Positions 8,663-17,142 of a stretch of DNA of 64,000 bases are shown here, in pieces. The notes under the pieces were generated by a model. The model was not told the origin of the DNA. It did not search any database and saw nothing but the letters and a program-made list of their open reading frames with translations. A program made the position numbers and the translations under genes. How positions within the stretch are numbered: position 1 is the first letter of the stretch; each line of letters begins with the position of its first letter. The DNA is from Pontibacillus sp. HMF3514. GTDB taxonomy: Bacteria; Bacillota; Bacilli; Bacillales; BH030062. The DNA is taken from NCBI RefSeq assembly GCF_009858175.1, contig NZ_CP047393.1, positions 3,038,001 to 3,102,000 on the forward strand, read 5' to 3'.

Positions 8663-9001
8663 AATGTCTATATCTCCTAAGAAGATAACGAACAGCTTCA
8701 GTTAACAAGAGGAAGAAAACAAAAACAATCAATACCGAGAGCCAATAATTTGGCCAGGAAGTTATTTCGTGATAGCAACAGCTCCCATTATAGTTCCATG
8801 GAAGTGGTGGATATCGATTTCAGGATACTTCAATTCAGCAAAACGAAGAGGAAAACCCGTTTTTATCGGAAAAGCACTTGCCAACTCCTCCCTCGTTTCA
8901 ATTCTTTCTCCTTCAAATGATGTTGAAAATACAATGATCATCGAGAACAACCAAATACCTTTATAAATTAGAACTCGTTTAATCCAACTCTTCATGTCCA
9001 T
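8661..9001 (-). pseudogene. Small membrane protein gene, apparently frameshifted
   Basis: The minus strand begins with an open frame of 79 codons (start 9001, stop 8762) with one hydrophobic segment near residues 13-27. Directly after that stop, in another frame, the strand encodes ITSWPNYWLSVLIVFVFF followed by a charged tail RYLLRRYRH, ending at a TAA at 8661. This looks like a second membrane segment with a basic end, so a single-base shift near 8760 probably broke a protein of about 110 residues. A GGGAGGAATG site precedes the start. I do not recognise the family. A programmed or sequencing frameshift cannot be excluded. Confidence 0.5.
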
Positions 9002-9139
9002 TCCTCCCTAAAGAAGATCCTACCATGCAAGAATTTTACACGAATGAGGAGAAGGTTTTGAATCTATGCTTTCTACTGTTACACCCCTTACAGAAAAGGG
9101 TATGATGAGAACAAACTACCTTTTTAGGAGTGAACGGTA

Positions 9140-10618
9140 ATGAACAGTCAATTTGGAGAACGCCCAGTGGTCGCTTTAACTGGGGCTAGTGGGTATATTG
9201 GACAGAACCTATTAAGAAAATTGACCAAATTCGCTGATGTTATTGCTCTATCACGAAATGGTGACAAACATGAAGATACAGAGCATGTCACGTGGCGCTC
9301 GTGTGATTTATTTTCTCTCTCGGATGCTGAGAAAGGTCTTAAAGGTGCCGATTTTGCTGTGTACCTCGTACATTCCATGAAGCCCTCTGCTAAATTAACG
9401 CAAGGATCTTTTGAAGACATGGATATTATTTTAGCGGATAATTTTGCTCAAGCCGCTCAAAGACAGGGAGTTAAACAGATTGTTTATTTAAGTGGCCTAA
9501 TTCCAAAATCACGTACATTATCCCGCCACTTACAAAGTCGTTTAGAGGTAGAAAAGATATTAGGTTCCTACGAGGTTCCTGTTACTACTATTCGAGCTGG
9601 TCTCATTGTTGGACCTAAAGGATCTTCTTTTCCGATTCTCGCAAAACTTGTTCGTAGACTACCTGTCATGACACTTCCAAAATGGACGAGAACGAAAACA
9701 CATCCCATCGCACTCCCAGATGTGTTGCATGCCTTAGATTACAGCATTGGGAATCCTCAATTATCTGGTGAGTCCATTGATGTTGGAGGACCTGAAGTGA
9801 TGACATACAAAGATATGATGCACCAGACAGCTGAGGTTATGGGGAAGAAGCCAATATTTATTAACGTTCCTTTTCTATCGATCAAACTCTCTAGATTGTG
9901 GGTAAGTTTAGTAACTGGATCTTCTAAAGAAATGGTATATCCTTTAATCGAGAGCTTGTCATACCCTATGACTGCTCAGCCTGAAAACATGTCAAAAGAC
10001 GTAAGCTATGGAAAAATCCCATTTAAAGAAGCAGCGTGTACTTCACTTAAGGAGGAAAAAAGAGAGCAGGATGCGGCGAAGAAAACCCTTAAACCCAAAA
10101 CACCTATCATTCAATATGATGTGCGCTCTGTCCAACGTATTCCTATACCAGAAGGGAAAAATGCATTATGGGTAGCTAGATATTATACAACTTGGCTATC
10201 TCACTTAGTATCGCCATTCTTAAGGGTAGAAGAAGATGAAGACCAAAACTGTCAGATATGTATTATGTTCAGTAACCTTCCTTTACTTGAGCTAAGTTAC
10301 TCTCCTGAAAGAAGCACTCCGAATCGTGTCCTTTATTATATAACAGGTGGCATATTCGAGAATGCTGAGAAGAATGAGCGGGGGCGTCTGGAATTTCGTC
10401 AAATCCCTGGTGGACAAGAATGTATTGTTGCCATTCACGATTACATGCCATCCCTTCCATGGTTTATTTACAAATATACACAAGCAAAAGCTCACCTTTG
10501 GGTTATGTATCAATTCAAGAGACATTTAAAAAATTGTATTAAACAAGGAGAAACCCTTGAGGAAAAACGAATTCCACAAACACAAATTAGAACTGAAAAA
10601 GAAAAAGTTCTTCGATAA
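9140..10618 (+). CDS. NAD(P)-binding epimerase-like protein (atypical SDR)
   Basis: The first 300 or so residues form a Rossmann domain of the extended/atypical short-chain dehydrogenase group. It shows the nucleotide motif TGASGYIG near residue 15, the strand VYLVHSM, and the segment VYLSGLIPKS in place of a clear YxxxK catalytic pair. Related proteins often bind NAD(P) without a known substrate. The last 150 residues (from about 345, rich in aromatic residues) are a separate domain that I do not recognise. The protein is 492 residues, longer than simple NmrA-like proteins. It stands alone, with an AGGAG site before its ATG. Confidence 0.75.
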   Translation: MNSQFGERPVVALTGASGYIGQNLLRKLTKFADVIALSRNGDKHEDTEHVTWRSCDLFSLSDAEKGLKGADFAVYLVHSMKPSAKLTQGSFEDMDIILADNFAQAAQRQGVKQIVYLSGLIPKSRTLSRHLQSRLEVEKILGSYEVPVTTIRAGLIVGPKGSSFPILAKLVRRLPVMTLPKWTRTKTHPIALPDVLHALDYSIGNPQLSGESIDVGGPEVMTYKDMMHQTAEVMGKKPIFINVPFLSIKLSRLWVSLVTGSSKEMVYPLIESLSYPMTAQPENMSKDVSYGKIPFKEAACTSLKEEKREQDAAKKTLKPKTPIIQYDVRSVQRIPIPEGKNALWVARYYTTWLSHLVSPFLRVEEDEDQNCQICIMFSNLPLLELSYSPERSTPNRVLYYITGGIFENAEKNERGRLEFRQIPGGQECIVAIHDYMPSLPWFIYKYTQAKAHLWVMYQFKRHLKNCIKQGETLEEKRIPQTQIRTEKEKVLR

Positions 10619-10782
10619 TCATTCTGGTACCGTATTGCGAACTCAAGCCCCAACACGGTAACATTTTTATTACTCAGGAAGCTTTTTTAGCGTTCAATGT
10701 AATAACTTTTCTTAAATCTAAACCTTAACAGTATCTTAACACCATCCATTAAGTGAGCTTACTCATATCCCCCCCAATTAAC

Positions 10783-11319
10783 TCACACTTTATATTCCAT
10801 TAAGTAACAGTCACGAAATTCTCCTTCGTGAAGTTCATGTTGATGTAATTCCTTTACCTTAATAAAATGACACTTTTCATAGCATTTAATCGCTCTCATA
10901 TTAGACTTTTGAGGATCCATAACAACAATATCCGCTTCATGGTTCTCAATTAAGTACGTTGTCACGGATTGAATCAATTTACGTCCAATTCCTTGATTCC
11001 ACAATTCCACTTCACCTATGAATTGGTCTAAACCAAATATAAGCTCATTATTCTTGTACCCATATTCTGATTTAGTTTCATGATCTAATGTATAAAATTG
11101 AATATAACCTACCTTATTTCCTTCGTACTCAACAATACATCTATTTACATTGTCTGACCTATCAAGAAATTTACTATCAATCTTTTCATAATCAAAATGC
11201 TTATCTCTTCCTTCATAAAACTCTAATACTTTAGGATTGGACAACCATTTACCTAATAACGTAATATCATCTTTATGTATGTTTCGTACTAGTAATTCAT
11301 CGTTTTGTAGTATTTTCAT
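10783..11319 (-). CDS. GNAT acetyltransferase, AAC(6')-like
   Basis: This 178-residue protein belongs to the GNAT superfamily that transfers acetyl groups from acetyl-CoA. The acetyl-CoA loop appears as ELWNQGIGRKLI (about residues 105-116) and the C-terminal fold as NMRAIKCYEKCHF. The opening LLVRNIHKDDITLLGKWLSNP and the IDQFIGE-like segment resemble the AAC(6') subgroup of aminoglycoside acetyltransferases, but the substrate cannot be read from the sequence. It is followed by another GNAT gene on the same strand upstream, not overlapping. Acting on a drug is only one possibility. Confidence 0.8.
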   Translation of the reverse strand: MKILQNDELLVRNIHKDDITLLGKWLSNPKVLEFYEGRDKHFDYEKIDSKFLDRSDNVNRCIVEYEGNKVGYIQFYTLDHETKSEYGYKNNELIFGLDQFIGEVELWNQGIGRKLIQSVTTYLIENHEADIVVMDPQKSNMRAIKCYEKCHFIKVKELHQHELHEGEFRDCYLMEYKV

Positions 11320-11414
11320 TTCCTCACCCTCTCTACAGTCCTACTTTAATAATAAGACGTATTCATTTGTGCAAATGTTACAAAAAAGGCACTCACCCTG
11401 GTAGGATAAGTCCC

Positions 11415-11969
11415 TTAATTGATATATAAATCACGATAATCATTTTCTAACATACTCATGATCGTAGAATTATAGTAATGGTGATTGTAATACACGACAT
11501 CTCGTTTAATACCCTCAATCTGAAATCCTAATTTTTCATAAACATGAATCGCTCGCTCATTAAATGAATATACCTCTAACTCAATTCGGTGTAAGTTCAG
11601 AACCCCAAACCCATACTCTAGCATGAGTTTCATAGCCTCAGTACCATATCCGCTGTTTGTATAGGAGCTAAAAATAGCAATTCCTAATTCTGCGCTACGA
11701 TTATATGGCGGTTGGATATCATTAAAGCCAATATCCCCAATTACTTGATTATCTTCCTGAGTTACTATAGCAAAGCTTATACGACCTTTATCTTGTGATA
11801 GACTTTGAAGAATACTCTCGATTTCATTATGAGAAAATGCTCGATGCGTTCCGGTTAGTCTCATATTTTCAGGGTCGTTGAAAGAATGATATAACACCTC
11901 TGCATCCTTAACCTCCATTGGTCTAAGGTAGATGTTTTTTCCCTCGAATACCTTTAGTCGGTTGGACAA
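11415..11969 (-). CDS. RimJ/RimL-type GNAT acetyltransferase
   Basis: The 184-residue sequence has the layout of N-terminal-acetylating RimJ/RimL relatives: the opening NIYLRPMEVKDAEVLYHSFND, the acetyl-CoA site SSYTNSGYGTEAMKLML (about residues 102-117), and HRIELEVYSFNERAIHVYEKLGF. The natural substrate is unknown; small-molecule or ribosomal-protein acetylation are the usual family options. It lies between the AAC(6')-like gene and the divergent SET-domain gene, in a patch of small accessory genes. Confidence 0.85.
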   Translation of the reverse strand: MSNRLKVFEGKNIYLRPMEVKDAEVLYHSFNDPENMRLTGTHRAFSHNEIESILQSLSQDKGRISFAIVTQEDNQVIGDIGFNDIQPPYNRSAELGIAIFSSYTNSGYGTEAMKLMLEYGFGVLNLHRIELEVYSFNERAIHVYEKLGFQIEGIKRDVVYYNHHYYNSTIMSMLENDYRDLYIN

Positions 11970-12146
11970 CTATAATACACCTTCCATCATTTATACTTGA
12001 CTATAAATGATTATTTCAAATTTTTTCTTATCACTCAAATTACTAATGATAGAAAATTTAAACAATTGCTTCCTTACCTATAACGTGTCAGACTAGGAAG
12101 AAGGTTAATTGGACTGACAAGAATGACAAAAAGCGTAGGTGAGAAC

Positions 12147-12524
12147 ATGATTGAATTAAAAACTTCTACAATTAACGACGATGAGTTTGATAAAGGCGTA
12201 TTCGCTAAGTGCGATATAGCAAAGGGTCAGCTTTTTCACGAAGCACCTGTACTTCCTTATCCAAATGAAGAGCATGTGCACATTGAAAAAACACATCTGG
12301 CTGATTATGTGTTTGAGTACGGGGAAAACCACTCAGCATTTCTTTTAGGTTTTGGTATGATGTTTAACCATTCCTACACGCCAAATGCAGATTACGAAAT
12401 AAACTTCACAAACCACACTTTTGAATTTTATGCTCACAAGGATATTAAAGCCGGTGAAGAAATTCTTATTAACTATAATGGTGAGATTGAAAACGATTCT
12501 CCACTCTGGTTTAACGAAGATTAA
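12147..12524 (+). CDS. SET-domain protein
   Basis: The 125-residue product is little more than a SET domain, the lysine-methyltransferase fold. The signature is visible as GVFAKCDIAKGQLF at the start, the NHSYTPNADY motif that matches the NHS-x-xPN core, and AGEEILINYN near the end, which corresponds to the GEEL-xx-Y motif. An upstream ATG at 12123 lacks a good ribosome site, while AGGTGAG precedes the ATG at 12147, so I use the latter. Small free-standing SET proteins in bacilli have unknown targets. Confidence 0.82.
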   Translation: MIELKTSTINDDEFDKGVFAKCDIAKGQLFHEAPVLPYPNEEHVHIEKTHLADYVFEYGENHSAFLLGFGMMFNHSYTPNADYEINFTNHTFEFYAHKDIKAGEEILINYNGEIENDSPLWFNED

Positions 12525-12526
12525 TA

Positions 12527-12570
12527 AAAGCCTAATTTCTCTAGTATCATTAAGAGAAGTTAGGCTTTTT
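12527..12570. terminator. Bidirectional terminator between convergent genes
   Basis: AAAAGCCTAATTTCTCT / AGAGAAGTTAGGCTTTTT forms a stem with A and T tracts on either side, serving both the SET-domain gene and the convergent gene at 12569. Confidence 0.85.
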
Positions 12571-12907
12571 ACTTATTCATAATTGTAATTGTATTCGCTA
12601 CTTTATTATGATCAACTTTATCTACCCAAAGTTTTAATTCTTGCCCTTCTTTTAAGTCACCGATACCATCTCCTCTTCCCTTGACCTTTGTATCCTCGTT
12701 AAAATAAATTTCATGTACACTATACTCTGCCTCATGGTCTACATTTAATGGCTCTAAAATGAATTTATTTCCTTCAAGATCAGTTAGAACACCATAGTAA
12801 TCTGACTTCATTAAAGACCAAGTAAAGAAAATCGTTGCAAGCAAGCTTAATATGGTTATTAAAACAATTAATAATGCTTTAATCTCTGACTTCATATACG
12901 TATTCAT
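12569..12907 (-). CDS. Membrane-anchored protein, DUF3221/YobA-like
   Basis: The 112-residue protein has one N-terminal membrane segment (about residues 9-32) and an external domain whose IYFNEDTKVKG and LKEGQELKLWVD pattern resembles the DUF3221 (YobA) family. That resemblance is from memory and is moderate. AAAGGGGG precedes the ATG. Function is unknown. It and the lipoprotein gene behind it both encode small envelope proteins on the same strand. Confidence 0.6.
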   Translation of the reverse strand: MNTYMKSEIKALLIVLITILSLLATIFFTWSLMKSDYYGVLTDLEGNKFILEPLNVDHEAEYSVHEIYFNEDTKVKGRGDGIGDLKEGQELKLWVDKVDHNKVANTITIMNK

Positions 12908-13007
12908 TCTATCCCCCTTTTCAACTCTTCTGTATTATTCATAAACTTCGAAATTACAGCCTGAATTTTTTGATCTGTTTTAGCATCGTTACGGGTTGGA
13001 ACATAAA

Positions 13008-13331
13008 TCATGCTAAAGTTTCTTTATAAAGCTTTTTAACGGAGAAAGGAAACTCTGTTTCAGCAAGTACTTTATTTAATTGATCTATTATTTTCTCTTT
13101 CTCTTCATAGTCATATATAAGATAAATGGTTCCACCTTCGAACTTAAACTGTTTTTCATCTGCACCGCTTACAGTAAATGTTTTAGACGTATTCGTTTGT
13201 TCTTCAAATACAATTCCAACTTCTTTAAATACACTCTTAACATGTTTCGGCACGGTACTGCTTTCTGAATTAAAACTACAAGATGATAGAATGAATATAC
13301 ACATTACCAGAGAATAATAAAGGCTTTTCAT
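13008..13331 (-). CDS. Small lipoprotein, unknown function
   Basis: This 107-residue protein begins with a lipoprotein signal peptide: positive start, hydrophobic core and lipobox LSSC near residue 18. The mature part is short and charged with no motif I recognise. It is expected to be tethered to the outer face of the membrane. It lies on the same strand as the DUF3221-like membrane protein and a GNAT gene; shared function is not established. Confidence 0.7.
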   Translation of the reverse strand: MKSLYYSLVMCIFILSSCSFNSESSTVPKHVKSVFKEVGIVFEEQTNTSKTFTVSGADEKQFKFEGGTIYLIYDYEEKEKIIDQLNKVLAETEFPFSVKKLYKETLA

Positions 13332-13374
13332 TATAATTTCACCTTCCTAGCTGCTCCTATGGATCAAATCCTTT

Positions 13375-13845
13375 CTAATACTTATGAAAATAACCTAATG
13401 TAGCATGTTCATTTAACTTCTTATCTTCACCGATTCTTACATATCCGATTTTTTCATATAGGTGAACATTTCTCTTTTCTTCTAAAATAGTGGCTAACTT
13501 CCACATTTCCGCTTCAGGGAACATATCTTCTAAAAGGGATAGAGATCTTTGCGCAATTCCCTGTCGTTGGTACTCTGGTAAAATAAACATAGGACTAATC
13601 CAGTAATGAGCAGTTTCATTTTCTCTTGTCACACATATTGCTCCAGCAACAAAACCATTAGCATAGATTTTAAAAAAGCCCCCGCTAGGATTCTTAATTC
13701 TCGTAAGCACACGATCAATCGACTCGTTTGCAGGATTTGTTTTTATATCTTGATACTTATCTAATAACGGTTGAAAAGCTTCTAGTTGTATATTAAAAAT
13801 CATACTAGCATCAGCCTCTGTTGCTTTTTCTAGTCTTATGTCCAT
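13375..13845 (-). CDS. GNAT acetyltransferase
   Basis: The 156-residue protein shows the GNAT acetyl-CoA signature ILPEYQRQGIAQRSL (about residues 89-103) and the closing motif NVHLYEKIGYVRIGE. It is the third GNAT gene within 3.1 kb; the three differ in sequence and are not recent duplicates. The substrate is unknown. It ends 21 bases upstream, in the transcription sense, of nothing it could be coupled to, but the Nif3-like gene at 13866 precedes it on the same strand with only 20 bases between, so the two are probably cotranscribed. Confidence 0.82.
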   Translation of the reverse strand: MDIRLEKATEADASMIFNIQLEAFQPLLDKYQDIKTNPANESIDRVLTRIKNPSGGFFKIYANGFVAGAICVTRENETAHYWISPMFILPEYQRQGIAQRSLSLLEDMFPEAEMWKLATILEEKRNVHLYEKIGYVRIGEDKKLNEHATLGYFHKY

Positions 13846-13865
13846 ATGTACGCCTCCATGAATGC

Positions 13866-14624
13866 TTAATGATTCAATTCAAAATGCTCTTCTTTCAATC
13901 TAGCAATTTCTGTATCTGGAAAAGCTTCTCTCACTTTTTTTGCTAAGCTTTCCACACCAAAGATTTCGGTGAATGTATGACTACCTACTAAAAGGTTAAC
14001 CCCAACAAATTTAGCATATTGAATCGTGTATAGGGTGGCCTCTCCAGTTATGTATGTATCGCATCCTTCTTCAAGAGCTTTCTTTATAACATCTGATGAA
14101 TGGCCTGCACCCGTTAATATACCAATCCTTTTCACCTTACCATGATGATGCCGCCATGCTCGTACAGGCTCTTGTAATTCACTTCTTATTTTTTCTACAA
14201 GTGAATTGAATTCAATCTCTTCAAAAAACTCTCCAACTGCAGGGAATTCCTCATCATTGAATGTCGCAAATTTCTTAATCTCATCAATACCTAACACATC
14301 CATTAACGATGTACAGGTACCAAAATCAATGAAGTCTAACGGGCCATGTATAAAAAAGTGGCTGATTTGATGCTTCTCTAATTGCTTTACACACTCTTCC
14401 CTAAGGCCATAAAGGAAGTCCCAGGCATCATGATGTGTGATCATCAAGTCTATATCGTTTTTTATCGCTTCATCTATCGTTTCAAGAGATAAGTTTGTGG
14501 CATAGCCTATATTGATGATTGATCTATTCGTCTTATAAGTAAATCCATAGTCATCATAAAATTCCAATAACAACTCTTTCGAAAATAAAGATTCTATGAG
14601 TTTTTCAAATTGCTCTAATTCCAT
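13866..14624 (-). CDS. Nif3-like dinuclear metal centre protein
   Basis: The 252-residue protein has the two metal-binding blocks of the Nif3/YqfO family: IDLMITHHDAWDF (about residues 62-74) and, near the C terminus, LLVGSHTFTEIFGVE with a histidine and glutamate in the usual places. Family members bind two metal ions in a toroidal hexamer; GTP cyclohydrolase activity has been proposed for some, without a firm role. It lacks the insertion domain found in Bacillus subtilis YqfO (about 370 residues), so it is a short form. Its start has a GGAGGAATA site. Confidence 0.83.
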   Translation of the reverse strand: MELEQFEKLIESLFSKELLLEFYDDYGFTYKTNRSIINIGYATNLSLETIDEAIKNDIDLMITHHDAWDFLYGLREECVKQLEKHQISHFFIHGPLDFIDFGTCTSLMDVLGIDEIKKFATFNDEEFPAVGEFFEEIEFNSLVEKIRSELQEPVRAWRHHHGKVKRIGILTGAGHSSDVIKKALEEGCDTYITGEATLYTIQYAKFVGVNLLVGSHTFTEIFGVESLAKKVREAFPDTEIARLKEEHFELNH

Positions 14625-14644
14625 GGGTTATTCCTCCTTCAATT

Positions 14645-14697
14645 ATGTGCCTGCCACATACCACGTTAATCCTTTAGCGGAGTGGGGGACAGGCACT
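14645..14697. repeat. Intergenic hairpin with GTGCCTG/CAGGCAC arms
   Basis: GTGCCTGCCAC and GTGGGGGACAGGCAC face each other across about 26 bases between the Nif3-like and HIT genes. No T run follows, so it is not an obvious terminator. Similar GGGGGACAGGCAC hairpins are scattered in some bacillus genomes; only one copy is evident here. Confidence 0.5.
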
Positions 14698-14699
14698 GC

Positions 14700-15035
14700 T
14701 CAAGCAAAATCATCGCCTTTATAACGAGGAACTACATGCATGTGGTAATGAGTGAGCTCGTTAAAAATGCCACCATTTTGGCAAACTGTAATGCCAGCTG
14801 GTTGATAGGCTAGTTTGACTGCTTTTGATATTAACTTCGTAACATCCATTACGGATTTCGTTGTATCTTCATCCATCTCATCAAAATCAACGATATGGGC
14901 TTTTGGCAAAATTAATACATGCCCTTCGTTATAAGGATCATGGTCTAAAAAACAACTAATAGAATTATTTTCATAAATTTTATGTACGGGTAATTCAGAC
15001 TGCGCTAATGAGCAGCCTAAGCAATGTTGTTCCAT
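14700..15035 (-). CDS. HIT family hydrolase
   Basis: This 111-residue protein carries the histidine triad as LTHYHMHVVPRY (about residues 94-105), the active site of nucleotide phosphoramide and dinucleotide hydrolases. An N-terminal CLGC pair may form part of a zinc site, as in some HINT-like proteins. Length is slightly short for the family but complete. A GGGGTGAC-type site precedes the ATG reading from the right. The physiological substrate is not known. Confidence 0.88.
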   Translation of the reverse strand: MEQHCLGCSLAQSELPVHKIYENNSISCFLDHDPYNEGHVLILPKAHIVDFDEMDEDTTKSVMDVTKLISKAVKLAYQPAGITVCQNGGIFNELTHYHMHVVPRYKGDDFA

Positions 15036-15079
15036 GGGGTCACCTCAATTCATTTGGAAAATATTATAGCATAGAAATA

Positions 15080-15111
15080 AAGCATGTGATTAGATGTCAC
15101 ATGCTTTTCCT
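15080..15111 (-). terminator. Terminator of the sigma/anti-sigma operon
   Basis: On the minus strand AAAAGCATGTGA / TCACATGCTTT forms the stem directly after the stop at 15114. The hairpin is nearly symmetrical. Confidence 0.75.
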
Positions 15112-15113
15112 CT

Positions 15114-16463
15114 TTATTTAACTCTTATGCGAATGTCTCCATTAATGAATTTTGGGTATTGGTTAATATCAAATGTTAATGGGTTTTGATAGTTCTTATC
15201 TTCTAAATAAATAAAGTAATCATTTTTTGACGAACTTTGAACGCTATACGAATATTCTTTTCCTGTAGCATCTTCAAATTTTCTAGAAAGTCCAAAGGTG
15301 GTTATATTCTCGTCTGCACCGTTTAAATCAACTTTGAAATGCAGAGCTAAGTCTTCTTCTGGGAAACTTTCCTGATTGCGATTGATGCCAAAAAGGGTAA
15401 GCTTATGATCTGGAGCTTTGATTAACTCCTCTTCTTGTAAATCTACAACTACCTGTTGATTATTTTTATCCAAAGCACTAGCCTTTGTCAAAACAATATA
15501 CAAAGCTTCGTGATCTTTAAAGTATTTCCCTGTTAAGTAGATTTTCCGTTCGTTTCCACTAGTCTGAGCTCCTTCTTGGCTTGAAACGATCTCTCCTTTT
15601 TCATTTTCAAGGTGAAGGTCATAGAAGTTTAAAAACCTCATATCATTCTCTTGATCAAACTCTACATATAACACTTCACGAGTAGGATAAGATACTAATT
15701 TTTTAAAATGAATCAATTGCCCTGATATAGATTGAGTTTGGTTAATCTCATACGTTTTACTTTCTTCTATCTTTGACTGATCAATTGGAAAAGTTATAGA
15801 GAATGGCTTTTCTATTAGTTCCCCTTTATCCTGATGCTCTTTATAAAACTCTTCAACTTGAAAAGTTAGTGTTAACTTATCAGTAAAATGCACTTCATCT
15901 CTCCATGAAAAATCCAATCTTCCAGAAAACTCTTTTTCTTCGAAGGAAAGCCTCCCACCATAAGCAGACACGGAGTTATTGAGTCTCTTTCCTTTTTCAT
16001 TCATAACACTCGTACCTCTTACCGCTAATTCACGATTGGATTCTTCCCTTGTTAATGTGTAAAACAAAATCAACCTACTTTTGTCTACAATGATATGATC
16101 TACCGTGAACGTTATTCCATCCCTTGTAACACTCTTATCAATCACTTGTACGTATTCATTTTCAACAGCGTCTTTTAACCCATCATCATATTTAACACGC
16201 TCTACAATCCCATCTAATCCAGGCACCTTACCAGCTAGATTGCTGAAACCAGGGATGAAGTTTACAGAGAGAATAAATAGAATACAAGCAGCAACAGCGG
16301 ATAAACCAGAATTCTTCCAGTTATCCCATCTCTTTCGACGATTTTTTCCTTTTTCCAATCCTGCTTGAATTTTATAATCAATTTTCTGAGGAACGCCTTC
16401 CTTTTTAAAGGTTTTCAAGCTCTCTTCTAACTCATTGGAAAAGTTGTCCTGATTCATTTTCAT
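15114..16463 (-). CDS. DUF4179 membrane protein, probable anti-sigma factor
   Basis: The 449-residue protein has a cytoplasmic N-terminal 50 residues, one membrane segment (about residues 51-69, LSAVAACILFILSVNFI) and a large external part that starts as a DUF4179 domain with the TVDHIIVDKSRLILFYTL motif. Proteins of this layout sit beside ECF sigma factors and are thought to hold them inactive. Its start lies 32-35 bases inside the sigma gene, which argues for coupled translation. I use the ATG at 16463 behind AAAGGGGG rather than the TTG just before it. The signal it senses is unknown. Confidence 0.82.
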   Translation of the reverse strand: MKMNQDNFSNELEESLKTFKKEGVPQKIDYKIQAGLEKGKNRRKRWDNWKNSGLSAVAACILFILSVNFIPGFSNLAGKVPGLDGIVERVKYDDGLKDAVENEYVQVIDKSVTRDGITFTVDHIIVDKSRLILFYTLTREESNRELAVRGTSVMNEKGKRLNNSVSAYGGRLSFEEKEFSGRLDFSWRDEVHFTDKLTLTFQVEEFYKEHQDKGELIEKPFSITFPIDQSKIEESKTYEINQTQSISGQLIHFKKLVSYPTREVLYVEFDQENDMRFLNFYDLHLENEKGEIVSSQEGAQTSGNERKIYLTGKYFKDHEALYIVLTKASALDKNNQQVVVDLQEEELIKAPDHKLTLFGINRNQESFPEEDLALHFKVDLNGADENITTFGLSRKFEDATGKEYSYSVQSSSKNDYFIYLEDKNYQNPLTFDINQYPKFINGDIRIRVK

Positions 16464-16974
16464 CAAAGCCCCCTTTCTTCATGTAGGCTTTCAATTCTTT
16501 TAATGCCCTGTTGATGTATGTTTTAACTGTACCTTCAGGTAGAGATAGGCTTTCTGCTATCTCTTGGTTTTTCATGTCTTGTTGATATTTCAGAATAACT
16601 ACTGTCTGATATTTAGGCTTTAACGATTGAATGGCATCTGATAACAAAAACGAAGTTGTATGATCACCATCTGTTTTTGGAACGTTATTAATATAATAAT
16701 CATCTTGCTCAAAGCGTTTATTTTTCTTAATTTCATTTAAACAATAGTTAATCGTTATTCGAATTAACCACGGTTTAACAGCATATATCTTTTTGATCTT
16801 ATGACAGTTTTTATAAGCTCTAAATGTTACCTCTTGCACAGCCTCAAGTGCTTTTTCTTCATCCTTAAAATATGTCAGTGCAGTATAATATACGGTATTC
16901 TTATAAAGACTCATCATATCTAAGAACGCTTCTTCATCACGTTTTTTCACCTTTTTAAATGTTTTCTGATCCAC
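16432..16974 (-). CDS. ECF-type RNA polymerase sigma factor
   Basis: The 180-residue protein has the two sigma-70 regions of the ECF class: region 2 with YFKDEEKALEAVQEVTFRAYKN and PWLIRITINYCLNEIKK (about residues 37-83), and region 4 with a helix-turn-helix LSLPEGTVKTYINRALKELK (about 142-161). It starts with GTG behind AAGGGGGG. A TGAAAC-17-TGTC pair upstream suggests it transcribes its own operon. The regulon cannot be named; it is close to the SigV/SigM style of region 2. Confidence 0.92.
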   Translation of the reverse strand: MDQKTFKKVKKRDEEAFLDMMSLYKNTVYYTALTYFKDEEKALEAVQEVTFRAYKNCHKIKKIYAVKPWLIRITINYCLNEIKKNKRFEQDDYYINNVPKTDGDHTTSFLLSDAIQSLKPKYQTVVILKYQQDMKNQEIAESLSLPEGTVKTYINRALKELKAYMKKGGFDENESGQLFQ

Positions 16975-17013
16975 AGGGCTCCCCCCCTTTTTTCAATGAC
17001 TCTCTATATTAAA

Positions 17014-17040
17014 GACAAACGAGTAGTGGTTTTCGTTTCA
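17014..17040 (-). promoter_or_regulatory. Candidate ECF autoregulatory promoter
   Basis: On the minus strand TGAAAC (17040-17035) and TGTC (17017-17014) are 17 bases apart, close to the TGAAAC/CGTC pattern of bacillus ECF promoters. The -10 match is imperfect (TGTC for CGTC). Confidence 0.45.
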
Positions 17041-17087
17041 AGTATTTATTTATTTTATAAAATTTTTCAAATAAAAGTAATAAAAAG

Positions 17088-17122
17088 ATCCCAGATCTTA
17101 ATGACCTGGGATCTTAATTAAT
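17088..17122 (-). terminator. Terminator of the short-chain dehydrogenase gene
   Basis: On the minus strand GATCCCAGGTC / GATCTGGGATC is followed by five T. Confidence 0.85.
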
Positions 17123-17142
17123 ATGGATCTAGTAAGTCCAAT

